Source: Hypericum androsaemum
Lineage: Eukaryota; Streptophyta; Magnoliopsida; Malpighiales; Hypericaceae
Length of the DNA stretch: 64,000 bases
Reading direction: 5' to 3'
Assembly: GCA_963995505.1 (NCBI GenBank)
Contig: OZ023192.1
Span: forward strand, 14,119,001-14,183,000
The notes under the pieces are model-generated. The model saw only the letters and a program-made list of their open reading frames with translations. It was not told the origin of the DNA and searched no databases. A program made the position numbers and the translations under genes. Shown one piece after another: positions 24,428 through 36,981 of the stretch. Numbering within the stretch: position 1 is the first letter of the stretch; the number at the start of each line of letters is the position of its first letter.

Positions 24428-27400
24428 ATGGCTAACCGCTACGATCCCAACCCCTTTGAAGAAGATGAAGTCAACCCTTTCTCTGTATGTTCCTTCTCTC
24501 CTTCTCAAGCTTGGTTTTTTTTTATTGGAAAGTTGAGCTCTTTTTAGATGGGTAGTTGAAATTTAGTAACTTTAGGTGATGTAATGGATGAAGACCCAAT
24601 TGGGATTTATGGGTTCTTTCCATTTCTGTGATCTGGTTCTGTTTGGAGGATAATTCTGGGTTTTTGTGAGCCATTTTTGGCTTGATTTGTTTGTTTTCTT
24701 TGTGACCTTTTCAAGTTTAAAGTTAGTATCTTTAGGTGTTGCATAGGAAGAAGACCCTATTTGGTTTATGGGTTCTTTTCATTTATTTGAACTGGTGTTT
24801 GGGAAAGATGCTTGTTAGGAGGATAGTTTTGGGGTTTTGGTGAGCCATTTCGATTTGATTTGTATGTTTTCGCTTGGATTTTGGTTCTGTTGATTTGACT
24901 TTAGCTGTTGAATCCCTTTCCCTTTTGTTTATGGCCTTTTCAAGTGTAGTTATATGTATGGAATTGTGATTTTCACTACCAAGGTAGTGTTGGTGTTGCT
25001 CAATGAGAATTGTAGGAGATGCATGATCTTGTGCTCTTGTGTCGATTCGTTCTTCTTTGTCAGTAACTCGTTACATCCGTCTTGTTGAGCAAGATTAAGC
25101 TTGTTTGATTCTCTTTAGTTCCCAGTTAGGACCCAACATGTGGGTTCTGGGGAGCCAGATCTGGTAGGATAGACGCCCAAAGACACTGGCAACTTCAATA
25201 TTTCTATTGTTCTGGAGATGATCCCTCTGGTTTGAGGTTCTCATTTCTGAAAGTTATATGCCTATATAAGATATATGCATCTCATGGTTGAATTTAGTGC
25301 TCAATTGTTAGTGAAACTTATTGGAGCGATCTTCAATTTGTGATTGTTAAACCAGGACCCTGCCGTGAGGAAAGCATCTACTCAGCCGAAATTTAGTGGG
25401 GGTGCATTTTACACATCGGTAAGCCTACTATTTTGCTTGACAATGTCTTTCCATTGGTTGTATCTAGGATTTCCATACTAAATCTTTGAATCAGATCACT
25501 TCATGAGCATAGGTTTCGGTTTCCAGCTCCGGGTGTTGGTTTTTCCTTTCGTATCACTTTACTACTTCTACTCATTCTGATTAACTATGAGAATCTTATG
25601 CTGTTAAACTGTTCTTCCCTCAGAGCGCTCCTCCTGCTTCTTCGGGTTCAAGGCTTTCACCTCTACCTCCTGAACCTGCGGGTTTCAATTATAATCACGA
25701 TGCAAATATCGACATTCCAATTGATTCAGCTACGGTACGTAGAGAACTCGAGTCAGTGAAAGAGGTCCTCGTGCCTCTTCTGCTATTTGGAGATATTCAA
25801 ACTTATTTCATATGCTTTCAATTTAGGAGCTGAAGAAGAAAGAGAGGGCACTTCAACTTAAGGAATCGGAATTGAGAAGGCGAGAACAGGTACTTTGCGG
25901 AGAACTTTGTAAGCTTGAGTATGATTACTGTACTCAGCCGTCTGGTTCAACATTAAGGACCAGAATCTAGGTCGTAAGGTTACTCTTTCAATGGCTGCAT
26001 CAAAACTTCATAATAACTATTAGGTTTTGTAGCCTGGCTAGAGTTCTGCAGAAAGATACTCCAGATCCTACTATTGGGAGATTGTGACGAGGTTGCTTTG
26101 TTCTAGAAGTGTTGAATCCTAGTTTCTTATTATCTTTCTCCTTACATTCTAACGCAGGATGTGAAACGAAGGGAAGATGCAGCTGCCCGAGGTAACATGT
26201 TATTACGATATTTTCAAAATGAAATTGGGTAGCTAAAATCGTCTGCGTCATAGTATGCAGGGTCTGATATTCTTTCCCCACTTGCAGCTGGCATTGTCCT
26301 AGAGGAGAAAAATTGGCCGCCATTCTTCCCGATTATCCATCATGATATTGCACAGGAAATACCGATTCATCTGCAGAGGATACAGTATGTTGCATTTTCA
26401 ACACTTCTAGGTGCGCCTGTCTTCAACTTGGTCAGATGGAAAATAGTTGCATTGCCGAGGAAAGATGTTCATTGTTAAAAGATGTTCAGAGGGATACAGT
26501 TCATGCTTGCAATAAAAGAAGCAATTCTAGTCTGACATTTTGTTGCAGTATTAAGTGATAAAGTGGCAATGTTATGCAGGGATGGCCGTGTGTCTCTTCT
26601 GGAACCTTATATCTGTTTCAGCTGCATGGATTAAAGGAGAAGGTTGGCATGGATTATGGTCTTACCTTTCTCACCTATTTGAAGTTATACTTTTTCAGTA
26701 GAAGTAGATCTTTATTTTACTGGCTGTATAATGTAGGTGTGAAGATCTGGTTTCTCGCTGTTATCTACTTCATATCAGGAGTTCCAGGAGCGTATGTTCT
26801 TTGGTATCGCCCCCTTTATCGTGCATTTAGGTAATCTTTCTTTTTCTTCTCTTAACTGGCTCTAGATTTTCTAGATTTGTTTCACAGCTTGGGATGCATG
26901 AATCATGTTTTCTCTACCAAGGTAAATAAAATTTGATTAACATTTTTTTTTCAATAAAGGAAGAATACTCATGGTAACCATTTGAGCAGACAAGATTAGC
27001 TTGAAGAAATGAGCTTTAATCTTTGTGTACTGACACCGAATCAAATAGTATACACTGTAGAAACTATAAACTCGTTCTATTTTTCTTTCTTTTCTATCTA
27101 CACTAAGATCTGTCCTTCAATATTCCGGGACACCTCTTAAATCACCGAGCCAAGGATAATCGCATATGTTTTTTAGTAGCTGACAAAACATGTTTCTCAA
27201 TCTACTTCTATCCATCTCTTGAATCATGCAGGACTGAGAGTGCAATGAAGTTTACATGGTTTTTCCTCTTCTATCTGGTAAATTTTTGTCGTCTGAACAT
27301 CTCGATAAATTCAAGAGCTAGCTTGTATAATATTCTTCTCTTCATGCCTACAGCTTCATATAGGCTTCTGCATCGTTGCTGCTGTTGCTCCTCCAATTCC

Positions 27401-27934
27401 TTTCAAGGGAAAATCTCTCACGTATGTCGCTCCAAACTTGCTGGCCTAAGTTCTGTCACTATAACGTCTTTATGATGGTGAGCTCCATGGAAAGGTTCTC
27501 TCCTAGTTGACTTATGTTTTACAATATTTTGGAACAGAGGTATCCTTTCAGCAGTAGATGTTGTGGGGGACCATACTATTGTGGGGGTAAGAAATCCGAT
27601 TCAGAAGAATTTCTAGCTAACCATCTGCTTCACACCGCCATCAGATGGAATGTGTTGGCTTATTTTACTTCACATCTACGCAGATCTTTTACTTCATCGG
27701 GTTTGGATTCTTCTGCGTCGAGATCCCTGTCAGCATGTGGGTCCTTCAGGTGTGTTTGCATTTCCGTTTCCACCCTGAAATAATTTCATTCCTTCATAAT
27801 GCACCTCATTAAACCACCCGATTCTTTCTTTTCGCCTTGTGCAGCAAGTATACATGTACTTCCGCGGAAGTGGTAAGGCCGCCGAGATGAAGCGCGAGAC
27901 CGCTCGAGGAGCATTGAGAGCCGCCATATCGTAA
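24428..27934 (+). CDS. Secretory carrier-associated membrane protein (SCAMP), 308 aa, 13 exons
   Basis: Exons by GT-AG junctions: 24428-24484, 25356-25418, 25624-25734, 25827-25889, 26158-26191, 26288-26410, 26580-26642, 26737-26830, 27232-27277, 27354-27421, 27538-27586, 27684-27749, 27845-27934 (927 nt, no internal stop). The N-terminus [19 protein letters not shown] has two NPF motifs, which bind EH-domain endocytic proteins. A coiled coil follows ([19 protein letters not shown] and VKRREDA). Next come the conserved NWPPFFP, four membrane spans, the post-TM2 [13 protein letters not shown] and the post-TM4 [15 protein letters not shown] tail. SCAMPs act in exocytic and endocytic vesicle traffic and in cell-plate formation. 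The length fits plant SCAMPs. An intronless relative lies 2.2 kb upstream on the same strand. Confidence 0.96.
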
Positions 27935-28390
27935 TCCCGCACCTCGCGAGGGGAACGAATGCATATAACAGTGACCCTAGTGTGTGGAATTAGGTTGTAT
28001 ATGCCTTGAGCCACACCATACATTTCAGCTAGAGACATGACATGACATGTTTGTTGGGTTTGAGCTTTTCGATTACCCTTTTCTCCTCCTCTGTGTAAAT
28101 TGGACAACTGCCGATATAATTACAAGGATTTTGATGTGCCATGTATCAGTTTTTTTGGTTCTTTTTTATGTAGCTGAAGTGGTTGGCTTTTTCTTTTTAG
28201 TTTCTATGATACTTTGCGGATTAGTTTAGGTTCGAATTGGATATTATTTTTAAAAGATGATAAAATTATTCCGACAAATATTTATAATGTTGCAATGTCT
28301 TGATATTCACGTGTCAAAGCTGAAGGTCAAAGTCAGAGGCTGATTGGTGTGTGTCCCCTTTGTGACATTTAATTCGTACGCGTTTCGTTG
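27935..28390. other. SCAMP 3' UTR and intergenic
   Basis: The 3' region of the SCAMP gene. Short frames here overlap the last exon antisense or are low-complexity; no gene was recognised. Confidence 0.5.
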
Positions 28391-28397
28391 CCGGCTC

Positions 28398-29520
28398 TTA
28401 GACTATCCACATCAGCAACCCATCCAATCCAGATCACGGAATAAATTATTAATTTCTCTCTCTTCCATACCCAATTCCTATCCAATCCAATCCACTTACA
28501 TATTTTCTACTCACATCAGCAACTCAGTTCACAGAATAAATTATTAATTTCTCTCTCATCCACATATTATCTACTCTCATTTGTTTAGATTAAAAATATA
28601 TATTACGAAAATAATTATGTTTTCAATAACACGATATTCGTTTCTAAACTTTTGCCACAACTTTTTATTCCGGAGTCCAATTGAGTTGATTCAAGTTGCT
28701 TTATGAAGGTGGGACATATATCTATAACTTTTTAGTTTATGACTTCTCCAAATTCGAAGTATAAGAATGTCAAAAATATATTTGAAGTCAATAGTCGAGC
28801 GAGTTACGAGTACGAGTTTCGATTTGGGAGCCACAACTTTTTATTCCGTAGTCCAATTGAGTTGATTTAAGTTGCTTTGTGAAGGTGGGACATATATCTA
28901 CAACTTTTTAGTTTATGACTTCTCCAAATTCGAAGTATAAGAATGTCAAAAATATGTTTGAAGTCAATAGTCGAGCGAGTTACGAGTACGAGTTTCGATT
29001 TGGGAGCCACAACTTTTTATTCCGTAGTCCAATTGAGTTGATTTAAGTTGCTTTGTGAAAGTGGGACATATATCTACAACTTTTTAGTTTATGACTTCTC
29101 CAAATTCGAAGTATAAGAATGTCAAAAATATGTTTGAAATTAATATTCGAACGATTTAGTTATGTCAAAAATTGGAATACAAATTGTGAATCAAAATATG
29201 TTAATATTGGGCTCTATTTTTTATAGATATTAAAAAAAAATTTTAATTTTGTTAAAGATAACTTCAATTTTTATAACTACACAAATCTTATCCGAATAAA
29301 TCTATTTTTACGAATAATATTATACCAAGTGGAAATAACTAGATAGTTAGATTATTGAAAAGAAAAAAAATTGACCAACCAATCCGCTCGGGAGCGGGAT
29401 TGGCTGGCCAATCCGCTCGGCCGAGCGTTCATCACTTCTTTTCTGTTTTTTTTAAATCATTAAATATTGGCCGAGCGCTCGGCTCGGCCAACTGCTGTAG
29501 GTAGTCTTAGGCCAGCATCC
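28398..29520. mobile_element. DNA-element-like segment with short imperfect inverted ends
   Basis: The left end CTTAGACTATCCACATCAGC and the right end, ending CTGTAGGTAGTCTTAG, are imperfect inverted copies over ~20 bp. The outer flanks are similar (GCCGGCT on the left, GCCAGCA on the right). Inside are an imperfect ~115-bp direct repeat (28403-28575), the 176-bp tandem array and a GAGCGGATTGG / CCGAGCG-rich palindromic region near the right end (29385-29490). No coding sequence was seen. The superfamily cannot be assigned. Confidence 0.5.
28654..29160. repeat. 176-bp tandem repeat, about 2.9 copies
   Basis: Units start GCCACAACTTTTTATTCCG at 28654, 28830 and 29006, an exact 176-bp period with a few substitutions. 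The third copy decays after ~29150. The core TCTACAACTTTTTAGTTTAT resembles the units at 40.85-41.19 kb. Confidence 0.95.
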
Positions 29521-30540
29521 AAATTTTTCTGTCAAGAATTTGACGTCAAGGTTTCAGATAATTTCGATAAAATATTATTTTTCGTATTCATAGTTTCACC
29601 GTTTTACACAACATGATCACGATCATAATGAGTATATGTGGTTTCAGCGTTTGATACACCATGATCCGAATGAGTATTAGCGCTAAATCATTGGTCGGAT
29701 ATGTTAAATAGTAACTATATTGGGAATATATTCAAATTTTTCCCATGCTAGTCCTTTATTTGACATAGGTCGGCTACTAGTATGTTACCGATAATTATAA
29801 AGAAGAATTTATTTTCGCCATATCAGTGCCGTAAAATTAAATCTATCTAAAAGATATTTTGAGAAAGTTCCAAACCTTTCCAAGTATTTTAAGTCAAATG
29901 TTTTTATTTCAGAAATCGTTGGGTGTTTTCCACGAAACTCTCATTATGTTGAAGATTAATGTCCCAAATATTATTATTTATAATGTAGGGATTACCATAA
30001 TTAGTGGAGATGGACAAATAAGTCAATAACAAGTCACGCATTCCGTCTATTTCAACTTTCAAGAATTTGTTTCCCTGGGCATCCGCAGTCTGAGCAGTAC
30101 TTAGTTGTATTGTTACTAATCTAATTTTGAACGGGACAAAAATTATCTTAAAATTTTTTTTTAACGTATTTACATTTTCAAAATTTGATTTCTAAATTTT
30201 TTATTATATTAGAACTAATTCTTGTCGGATTATTTAAGCACTTGGTAATAAAACATAATTTACTCGAACTGGCTACCAAGTTTGTTCGTTAAGCAAAAAC
30301 AAATACAAGTCATCAAACATATATCATATATATATAATACCCAAAATTCAATACACCTCAGATCCGTGAAACCAAAAATAAATACGCTGAAACGTAAATA
30401 AACTAAGGATATTTTTTTTCCATACATCTGATACTACACATACCGACAGATCCAGATTCGAGTAAAGTAACACATTATTTAAGATCTCTTATAGACGGGA
30501 CCTTAATAAGCTTCAACAAAAGTAACCCGGTCCTCCATTT
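29521..30540. other. Intergenic, no gene seen
   Basis: AT-rich. Two GTTTCA..TTTACACAACATGATC / GTTTGATACACCATGATC lines near 29595 and 29650 form a weak local duplication. The 3' UTR of the glycine-rich gene probably lies in the last ~100 bp. Confidence 0.5.
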
Positions 30541-30559
30541 TCCACACATTAGTTACTTC

Positions 30560-31009
30560 TCAACAATAGGCAATACACTTCTTCTTACAATCTATGGTGC
30601 ACCCGCCGCCGCCTCCGCCGCCGCCGTACCCTTTCCCCGACCGGCTATAGGAGGTGAAACACTTGGCCGGACACGTCAGCTTCATCTTATGACATGGGCC
30701 CTTGTCCTTGCAAACCACAGTGGGCCTTATCACACCACCTTTGGAGTATCCTCCACCTGGGCCCCCATATCCGCCCCCGTATCCACCACCCATGTTCCCC
30801 CAGCCCTTGTCGAACCCGGGTATCCCGAATCCGGGCCCGGATCCGAACCCGCCCAGCCCACCGTCGTTGTTGCCAACCCCACCGGCCTTGCTGGTAGGGT
30901 TGGACTTCTTCGATGAGCTGGGGTCGGGTCGGGTTGCAAGAGACGGGGTGGTTGGAGCTAGTAGTAAGATGGCTAAGAGGAGGAAGCTAATCATAAAAGT
31001 TGTACTCAT
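30560..31009 (-). CDS. Secreted glycine-rich, cysteine-rich protein (149 aa)
   Basis: A single exon from ATG 31009. Residues 1-25 are a signal peptide (hydrophobic FLLLAILLLA, likely cleaved after SLA). A Ser/Pro/Lys linker follows, then a Gly-rich middle (~42-90, with GGGYGGGYGGPGGGY). The C-terminal ~50 residues contain eight cysteines (VCKDKGPC, TCPAKC, CTIDCKKKCIAYC) interrupted by an eight-glycine run. This arrangement is typical of plant cell-wall glycine-rich proteins with a Cys-rich tail. The protein is presumably secreted to the apoplast or wall; its exact function is unknown. Antisense frames over this GC-rich gene are proline-rich shadows. Confidence 0.9.
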   Translation of the reverse strand: MSTTFMISFLLLAILLLAPTTPSLATRPDPSSSKKSNPTSKAGGVGNNDGGLGGFGSGPGFGIPGFDKGWGNMGGGYGGGYGGPGGGYSKGGVIRPTVVCKDKGPCHKMKLTCPAKCFTSYSRSGKGYGGGGGGGGCTIDCKKKCIAYC

Positions 31010-31071
31010 TTTTATTTTTGTGATAATGGGAATTGAGGTGAGATGAGAATGGAAAGAGTGGATACGTGAAG

Positions 31072-31086
31072 GAATATATATAAAAA
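31072..31086 (-). promoter_or_regulatory. TATA box of the glycine-rich protein gene
   Basis: The minus strand reads TTTTTATATATATTCC about 65 bp upstream of the ATG at 31009, a normal distance for a short leader. Confidence 0.65.
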
Positions 31087-31784
31087 GATTGGTGCATTAA
31101 ATGGGTGAGTACTGGACAGTTGAGGAGTCCTTATTACTTGAATCAATGTAGAGTAGGTTGGCTGCAATTAATGTAGTATTTTGTGATTTGTTTAGTTTCG
31201 GCTGAATGATGCTATTTGAAGAAAATTGGCTGTGTTACAAAAATTTATGTCACTTGAGGAATTGAATAACTTGACCCTAATTGGTTCCCTACACGATTCA
31301 TCGAGGACCATGTGGTATCCCAAGTGCTGGTAAGATATTCTCAAAAAAAATGCTGGAAAATTGAGAGTGTGACAAAAAAAATTTGGGTGCATGTCTAGTC
31401 GAGAATTGTCGAATTCTCTAAAGTTCAAATTAAAGATAATTTAAAATAAAAATAATTTGTTTAATCACTTTGAGCAATCCTTAATAGTTGATAAGTATAA
31501 AGCAAGCATGTTAAGAATTTGGTTTACAGATTTGGGCCGAATTTTTGATAAGTTAGTATTTAACATATATAAAAGATGTTTTAAGAAATTTTATTGAATT
31601 TTAAGACCTCGAAATTTTTGGTTAAACTGTTTTGTACAAACTCGAAAACTTTGATTAAACAATACATGATGAGAGAGAACCTTATGGTGAAGATGGGGAC
31701 AGATTATCAAGATCACACGGACAATGCAACAAGGACCGCATGTCATAATAGCAAATTTATAATATCAAAGATTATCTAAAACTG
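31087..31784. other. Upstream region of the glycine-rich gene
   Basis: AT-rich, no gene recognised. The open frame at 31594-31779 shows no domain. Confidence 0.45.
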
Positions 31785-32075
31785 TTTTGGAAATGGACAC
31801 TAGTATACCATCTGTGAATAGACACTTGTATGTCATTTGTGAAGTTACAATGTGAAGTGACACTCGTATACAATGACACTCGTATACCTTTTGTGAAGGG
31901 ACATTGGTATACCATTTTGAAGAGACACTGGTATACACACTCGTATGTTCATTTGAATTGACACTGGTAAACCAAGACACCGTATGTCCATTTGAATTTA
32001 CACTGGTAAACCAAGACATGCATATACCATTTGAGAAGTAACACTGATGTATCTTGACAACTGGTATATCATAAT
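31785..32075. repeat. Degenerate minisatellite, GACACT(A/C/G)GTATACC units
   Basis: About nine irregularly spaced units of the type GACACTNGTATACCATTTGTGAAG, 15-40 bp apart, with internal variation. A near-perfect pair, ATTTGAATTGACACTGGTAA and ATTTGAATTTACACTGGTAA, lies at ~31951 and 31991. The minus-strand frame through it is a repeat translation and not a gene. Confidence 0.8.
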
Positions 32076-33050
32076 TACATAATTGAAAATATAATCGTAA
32101 TTAATGGATATACTTGATATATAGAAGTCTCATAATTTTAGAAGATATTTTCTTATTAGATAAAAAGAAATCTCTTTAATTATAAAAAAATCTCATAATT
32201 CTAGAAAATATTTCATCATTAAATAAATACACCGTTAATGCATTGCAAAAACATTAATGACACGCGTTCTCAAAATGCTCATGTATATTGTGTGTATGAA
32301 TCTTAATCGTTAAATTAAAAGACGCGTTCGTCCCCAAATCAATGACCCAGATCGTAACTCGAATGGTACTGCTCACTTTATTAGTGAAATGACCCGTTCC
32401 AGTCTCGTTAATTTTTTTTGATAGTCGTAACCATGATATAAATGCAGAAAGACTTTCTCGATCTTCAGACATTATTAAAGGCGGTAAGCTGAAACCTAAA
32501 ATATCACCATCAACATGTATTTTTTAGGGAAATCAACCGGTACTTGATATTTCTTAATGTCAAAATTAAGTTGGTCCGGAAAGTCAACATTTCCATGGGA
32601 TTTTTTCTTTTTTAATTTCTCGCACGAGTTTCTAGAGAAACTAAGATCAGGTTAAGTAATGAGCTGTACCTGGTCTTGTTGGACGCCATTAAACTTTAAA
32701 GGCACACCTGTCAATTTTTTTCCCACTACACCATTTGGGCCATTAAACTCTGGTTGGCCTCGTGCTTGGTGATCTAGTGGGTCAGGCTACTTAATTGCGA
32801 ATATTGACTTTGAAGTGCATGTCTGTAAGAATTTCAAAAAGGCCGAGATCGCGGTTTTAAATGGATAATTTTTAGGTTTGTACGGTGGTTAAGTGGCAGT
32901 TTAGTAATATCTGAAATTAGGAGTATTATCATATCTTAGGTGCTGATGCTAAAATGCTGAAGTGCTTGGTTGCGTCGATGCTCTTTGCCAAGCACTAGAA
33001 CATCACTTCTTGTCCTGTACAAAGAATCATTTCATTTCGGCTCGCGGATT
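32076..33050. other. Intergenic
   Basis: Between the minisatellite and the 3' side of the phosphatase gene; AT-rich, no gene seen. Confidence 0.45.
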
Positions 33051-33053
33051 TCA

Positions 33054-33083
33054 CACAACCCGAATGAGTTCATTCGGGTTGTG
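33054..33083. repeat. Perfect hairpin with 14-bp arms
   Basis: CACAACCCGAATGA, a 2-base loop GT, then the exact complement TCATTCGGGTTGTG. The stem extends outward imperfectly (GCGGATTTCA against TGAATTTCCGC). It lies about 130 bp downstream of the phosphatase stop codon (minus strand), possibly in its 3' UTR. Confidence 0.85.
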
Positions 33084-33211
33084 AATTTCCGCATAGTCGA
33101 TGTGGTTTAGGTGACTGATGAGATCATATGTAGTTTGGAAATCAGTAAACCAGATCAATCTGAGATCATAGCCACCAGTTTACGAAAGAGTCTCAATTCG
33201 CGACCAACGAA

Positions 33212-35638
33212 TCATAGACCGGAGGAGTTCCAGCTCGCATCGACAGCTCTGATGATCCTGTCGTGTAATTTCGCTCCAGAACAAGCAATTATCCCCCTGT
33301 CAAGACCTTCTAAGTAGGTACCCTTTGAGAAGTCCAGTGGTTTTCCTCCAGCATCGGTAACCACTCCACCTGCCTCCTCTATAATAACAACTCCAGCCGC
33401 ATGATCCCATATCTTCTCCTTGTAGCCAGCTCTGGCAAACTTCATGAATATCTCAGCGTCCCCCCGAGCAATGGCTGCATATTTCACCATGCTGTACACT
33501 CGCAATGGCTGATTCCTGCAGCAGAGGAAGATGCATACGACAAAAAGCCGTGTTGAGTTTGGATGACCTTAAATCGAGGGTTGGATTACGGAAGAACCGA
33601 GATTGGACTAGCTTTAAGTACTCTAAGAATGCACTGAACTAGCCAAGGAAAGAATTGTTTACTACTAGAAACAGGAACTTCTTTTAGGCAACAGCAGAAC
33701 AACTTCGAAGAAAAAAGATAAAATGAACGCATACCTCAGTCCAACAATGTGAGCTAGACCTGCAGTGAAGGAGTGACTGGAATTCGCTTTCTCAACTGGT
33801 TCACAGAAAGTGGCCAATGCCGGATTCTCAACGGAGGACACTTGCACTAGCTTTGCTGAGTTCGGCCATACAAGCTTCTTATTCCTTGCTAGTAGAGGTT
33901 GCATCTCGGCCTTACCGGTGCCTCTCCTGGCATAGAAGACACATCCTCTGTCCCATGATTCAGATGCGGATGGCGTAAGTTTAGAAATGATTCTGTGGTA
34001 GCTGTGGTGATAACTTAGCCATTCCTTTCTCATGGGATAATTTGGGCAACCGAGAACGCCAAGGACAACCTCTCCATCCTCTATCAATGCTAGAGCAATG
34101 GCATATTGGTCTCCCCGTACAAATCCCAGTGTGCCATCAACTGGGTCAAGAGCCCAAAATCGTCCGGTGCGACCTCCAGCTGAGTTGCAGCGGCTGATGG
34201 CCTCAAGCACCTCTGAAGTGCCGAGTGATGTAGAAGGAGCATCAAAACCGAAACGAGGAGCCTCAAGCAGAGATTCGTTTACGGTTTGGACTACAGCTCT
34301 CAATATTCCAGATGCATTAGGCCTCGAAAGAGTCTGAAGATCTTCTTCTGCAACTATTTCCAGATTTCCACTCCCAAGGGATTGTGAAAGCACCCAGCTG
34401 ACAGTTGCCTGGACACTCCAGTCTATTTAGACGTCGTAACCAACATAAATCAGCCAAAAAAGTACAAAGAAACACCAGTAACTTTAAGAATAAGACCGAC
34501 TTTTCCCATTCGACAGAAAAGAACAACTCCAAAAGCACATAAATGGAACCCACATTGATGAAACAAAATCAGAGAAAACAAAATCAGAGAAAACAAAAGA
34601 AAAAATAACAAACAGTGACATCAACCAACACTTGTTTTCAGGCATATATTTTGAAGTGTTAAAATCTTTATATTCGACCCAAACTAGACCAACCAACACA
34701 CCAATAGGCCATTGTATTAACACAATATGCAACCATGTTAGAATCTCCAAATCCGACCCCAAAATGAGTTACCCCGCTTATAAATTTGGACCAAAAAAAC
34801 CACCAACTTAGGATACGAAACGGAAAGCGCGGATGACGAATTTCGGCCAATCTGCTACCCGTTCATTCTCATCTAGCTACGAGCATAATTCTCCAATTGC
34901 CAATACGACATCACAACTACAATTCTCCATTCATTTTGAGTTGTTACAATCTCAAAATCCAACCCCAAAATGAGTTACCCCGCGTATAAATTGGACCAAA
35001 ACACACACCAACTTAGGATACGAAACGGAACGGGGCGGATGACGAACATCGACCAATCTGCCATCCATTCATTCTCATCTAGCTAAGAGCATAATTCTCC
35101 AAGTGCCAATACTACATCACAACTAATTCTCCAACTGCCGATACTCTCTAGCTTAACCAGATCTTGAATTCGAGTCATTGGGATTCCGCTACGAGTCCAG
35201 TAAATTCCCAACTCCAAACACAACAGAAACCAGTTAACAAGTAACAAACTTTTCACCTGCAACAGTAACAGGAGAATCGTCGTCCTTGGACTGAACCTGG
35301 GACCCATTCTTAGATACCAAACTCTCCTGCACCTTCTGGCACATCGAACACGCCATCTGAACAGCTCGAACGGCGACTTCCAATTCCTCGGAGTACGACG
35401 AAAGCTCGAATCTTTTCCCCGCCCCCTCCACGACCAAGGGAGATAAATTCTGGGTCTGCTTCAATTGGGACGAAGAAGAAGAAGAAGAAGCCATACCCAC
35501 TAGGGAATTCCTCAATCGGAGTACTCTAACTGGGCCCCACATGGACCTGGCCACGTGGCACGATATGGTCCGTTGCGCCGCCAGAAAATGTGGGAGGGCT
35601 GGGAGCTTGGTTCCTAAGGTGGAGCAGCTCAAAGACAT
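33212..35638 (-). CDS. 3'(2'),5'-bisphosphate nucleotidase (PAP phosphatase, HAL2/SAL-like), 457 aa, 3 exons
   Basis: Exons 35638-35257, 34422-33735 and 33515-33212 (1374 nt, no internal stop). The enzyme removes the 3' phosphate from PAP, the by-product of sulfotransferases. Inositol-monophosphatase-fold motifs are present: SPVTVADW across the first junction, VAEED (metal ligand), DPVDGTLGFVRGDQYAIAL (metal site) and WDHAAG..IIEEAGG (metal site 2). Residues 1-48 are rich in Ser, Arg and Ala with few acids, resembling an organelle transit peptide. A second in-frame ATG at 35494 (MASSSSSSS) would give a protein without it. It most resembles the plastid/mitochondrial HAL2-like branch. The frame is open upstream of 35638, so the start is inferred. 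Confidence 0.93.
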
Positions 35639-35914
35639 CGGCTTTACTTCTGTCTGCTTCTGGGTTTTTTGTGGGGGTTTCGTGTAATATTTTTCTTTTA
35701 AGAGGAATCTCTTCGCTTCGGGAATATTTGTCTTTCGAATTTTCTCGTGACTCTTCAAAAATTCAAAAAAAAAACAGAGAATTTTCTCGTGATTTGTGCG
35801 GTGCGTATTGTTAATCTGATATTTACATGTGTAGCCCTGTATTCTAGCATAGTTACCGAAATTTTTGTTTTTGAAAGAAAGCATAGTTACCGAATTAGAA
35901 TACCAAATAATCAA

Positions 35915-36981
35915 CTAATATATATTCAAATTTAATAGAATTTTTCAAGGCCGTATAGTAATCTAGTTAGGGGTTTCGAAACTACCCATTACAGGGTTCT
36001 GAAAAAGTAAAAACTTATTTGGAACCTTGAAATAAGGTTTCGGGATGATTTTTAGAATTTACAGTTACAGTTTCAGAATTTCAGGTTACAAAGTTCTGTG
36101 ACGATTTTTGAAATCTTGACCATATTTTCGAATCTAGTTCCCATAACTCTCCGGTTCGATTTGAATCATGGTTGCCCCTGAATATAGTCAACTATTTGTT
36201 CAAATGTTATCCTTCAAGAAAGAGTTCCTTTGTTTTGTTCGATGGATGTCCGGAAAAAATGGAAAAATTAGTGATTTTGTATGCACCAGTTCAATTTGTA
36301 TAAAATAAATTAGTTTCTTACAAAACATGAGAGGAATCTGATTTGTTTTTTATAAGTCAATTTTTGTTATTAAAAAATGTACATATTTATAGTTCCAGGT
36401 CTTAAATTCCTCGCTATATTACTGTGTTGATATATCTTTTGACATCTTGTTAAACAAAAAATGGTTGTTAATTTTTTATCCATACAAAATCATTTACAAT
36501 TTACTCTGGTAATGAAAATGATATTTCAGAGACAGATATAATTTGATATTCTTAATTTAGCCGACTTATAATTTAATGATACAAGACGTTATAAATATCT
36601 AAGAAATCCGGGGTTCAAATTCTGACATTATCATGGTATAAAATTTTTCTTAAAAAAATCTCATAATTTAATCATTCTCGAAGATACGGAAGCCCAAGAG
36701 GTTCCAAGGACTACGGCTTTTCCCGCGGGAGCATGAAGCCCAAGGGACAAAATAAAGCTGCACAGCCGAAAAAAAAAGGAAAACCAAATGGGCCCCAACT
36801 TGACAATGGCCCGATTGAAAATTAAAGAAGAGAAGCCCAGCAAACCACTGGGTCATAATTTCTGGATAACATTAAGCCTAAGGGTGACCACGATTATGGT
36901 TTCGGAATTGTCGGTTCCATGATTCCACGTATATGAAATCTGAACTAGAACCAATACATAAGGTTTTAAGGTGGTTATCGG
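35915..36981. other. Intergenic, diffuse repeats
   Basis: No gene. From ~36876 the sequence begins AAGGGTGACCACGATTATGG and is rich in GGTTCC/GGAACC-like words that resume after the inner insertion (37674-38080). This suggests an older AT-rich element that received the 36982 element; its outer ends were not resolved. Confidence 0.45.

Noticed and set aside
30689..31046. Long plus-strand frames rich in Pro and Arg opposite the glycine-rich gene
   Set aside because: They are antisense shadows of a GC-rich, Gly-rich coding region; no independent start context or domain.
31765..32019. 84-codon minus frame with repeated SWFTSVNSN words
   Set aside because: It is the translation of a degenerate minisatellite.
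31785..32075. Considered as a CRISPR-like array
   Set aside because: Repeats are degenerate with irregular spacing and the genome is a plant; CRISPR arrays do not apply.
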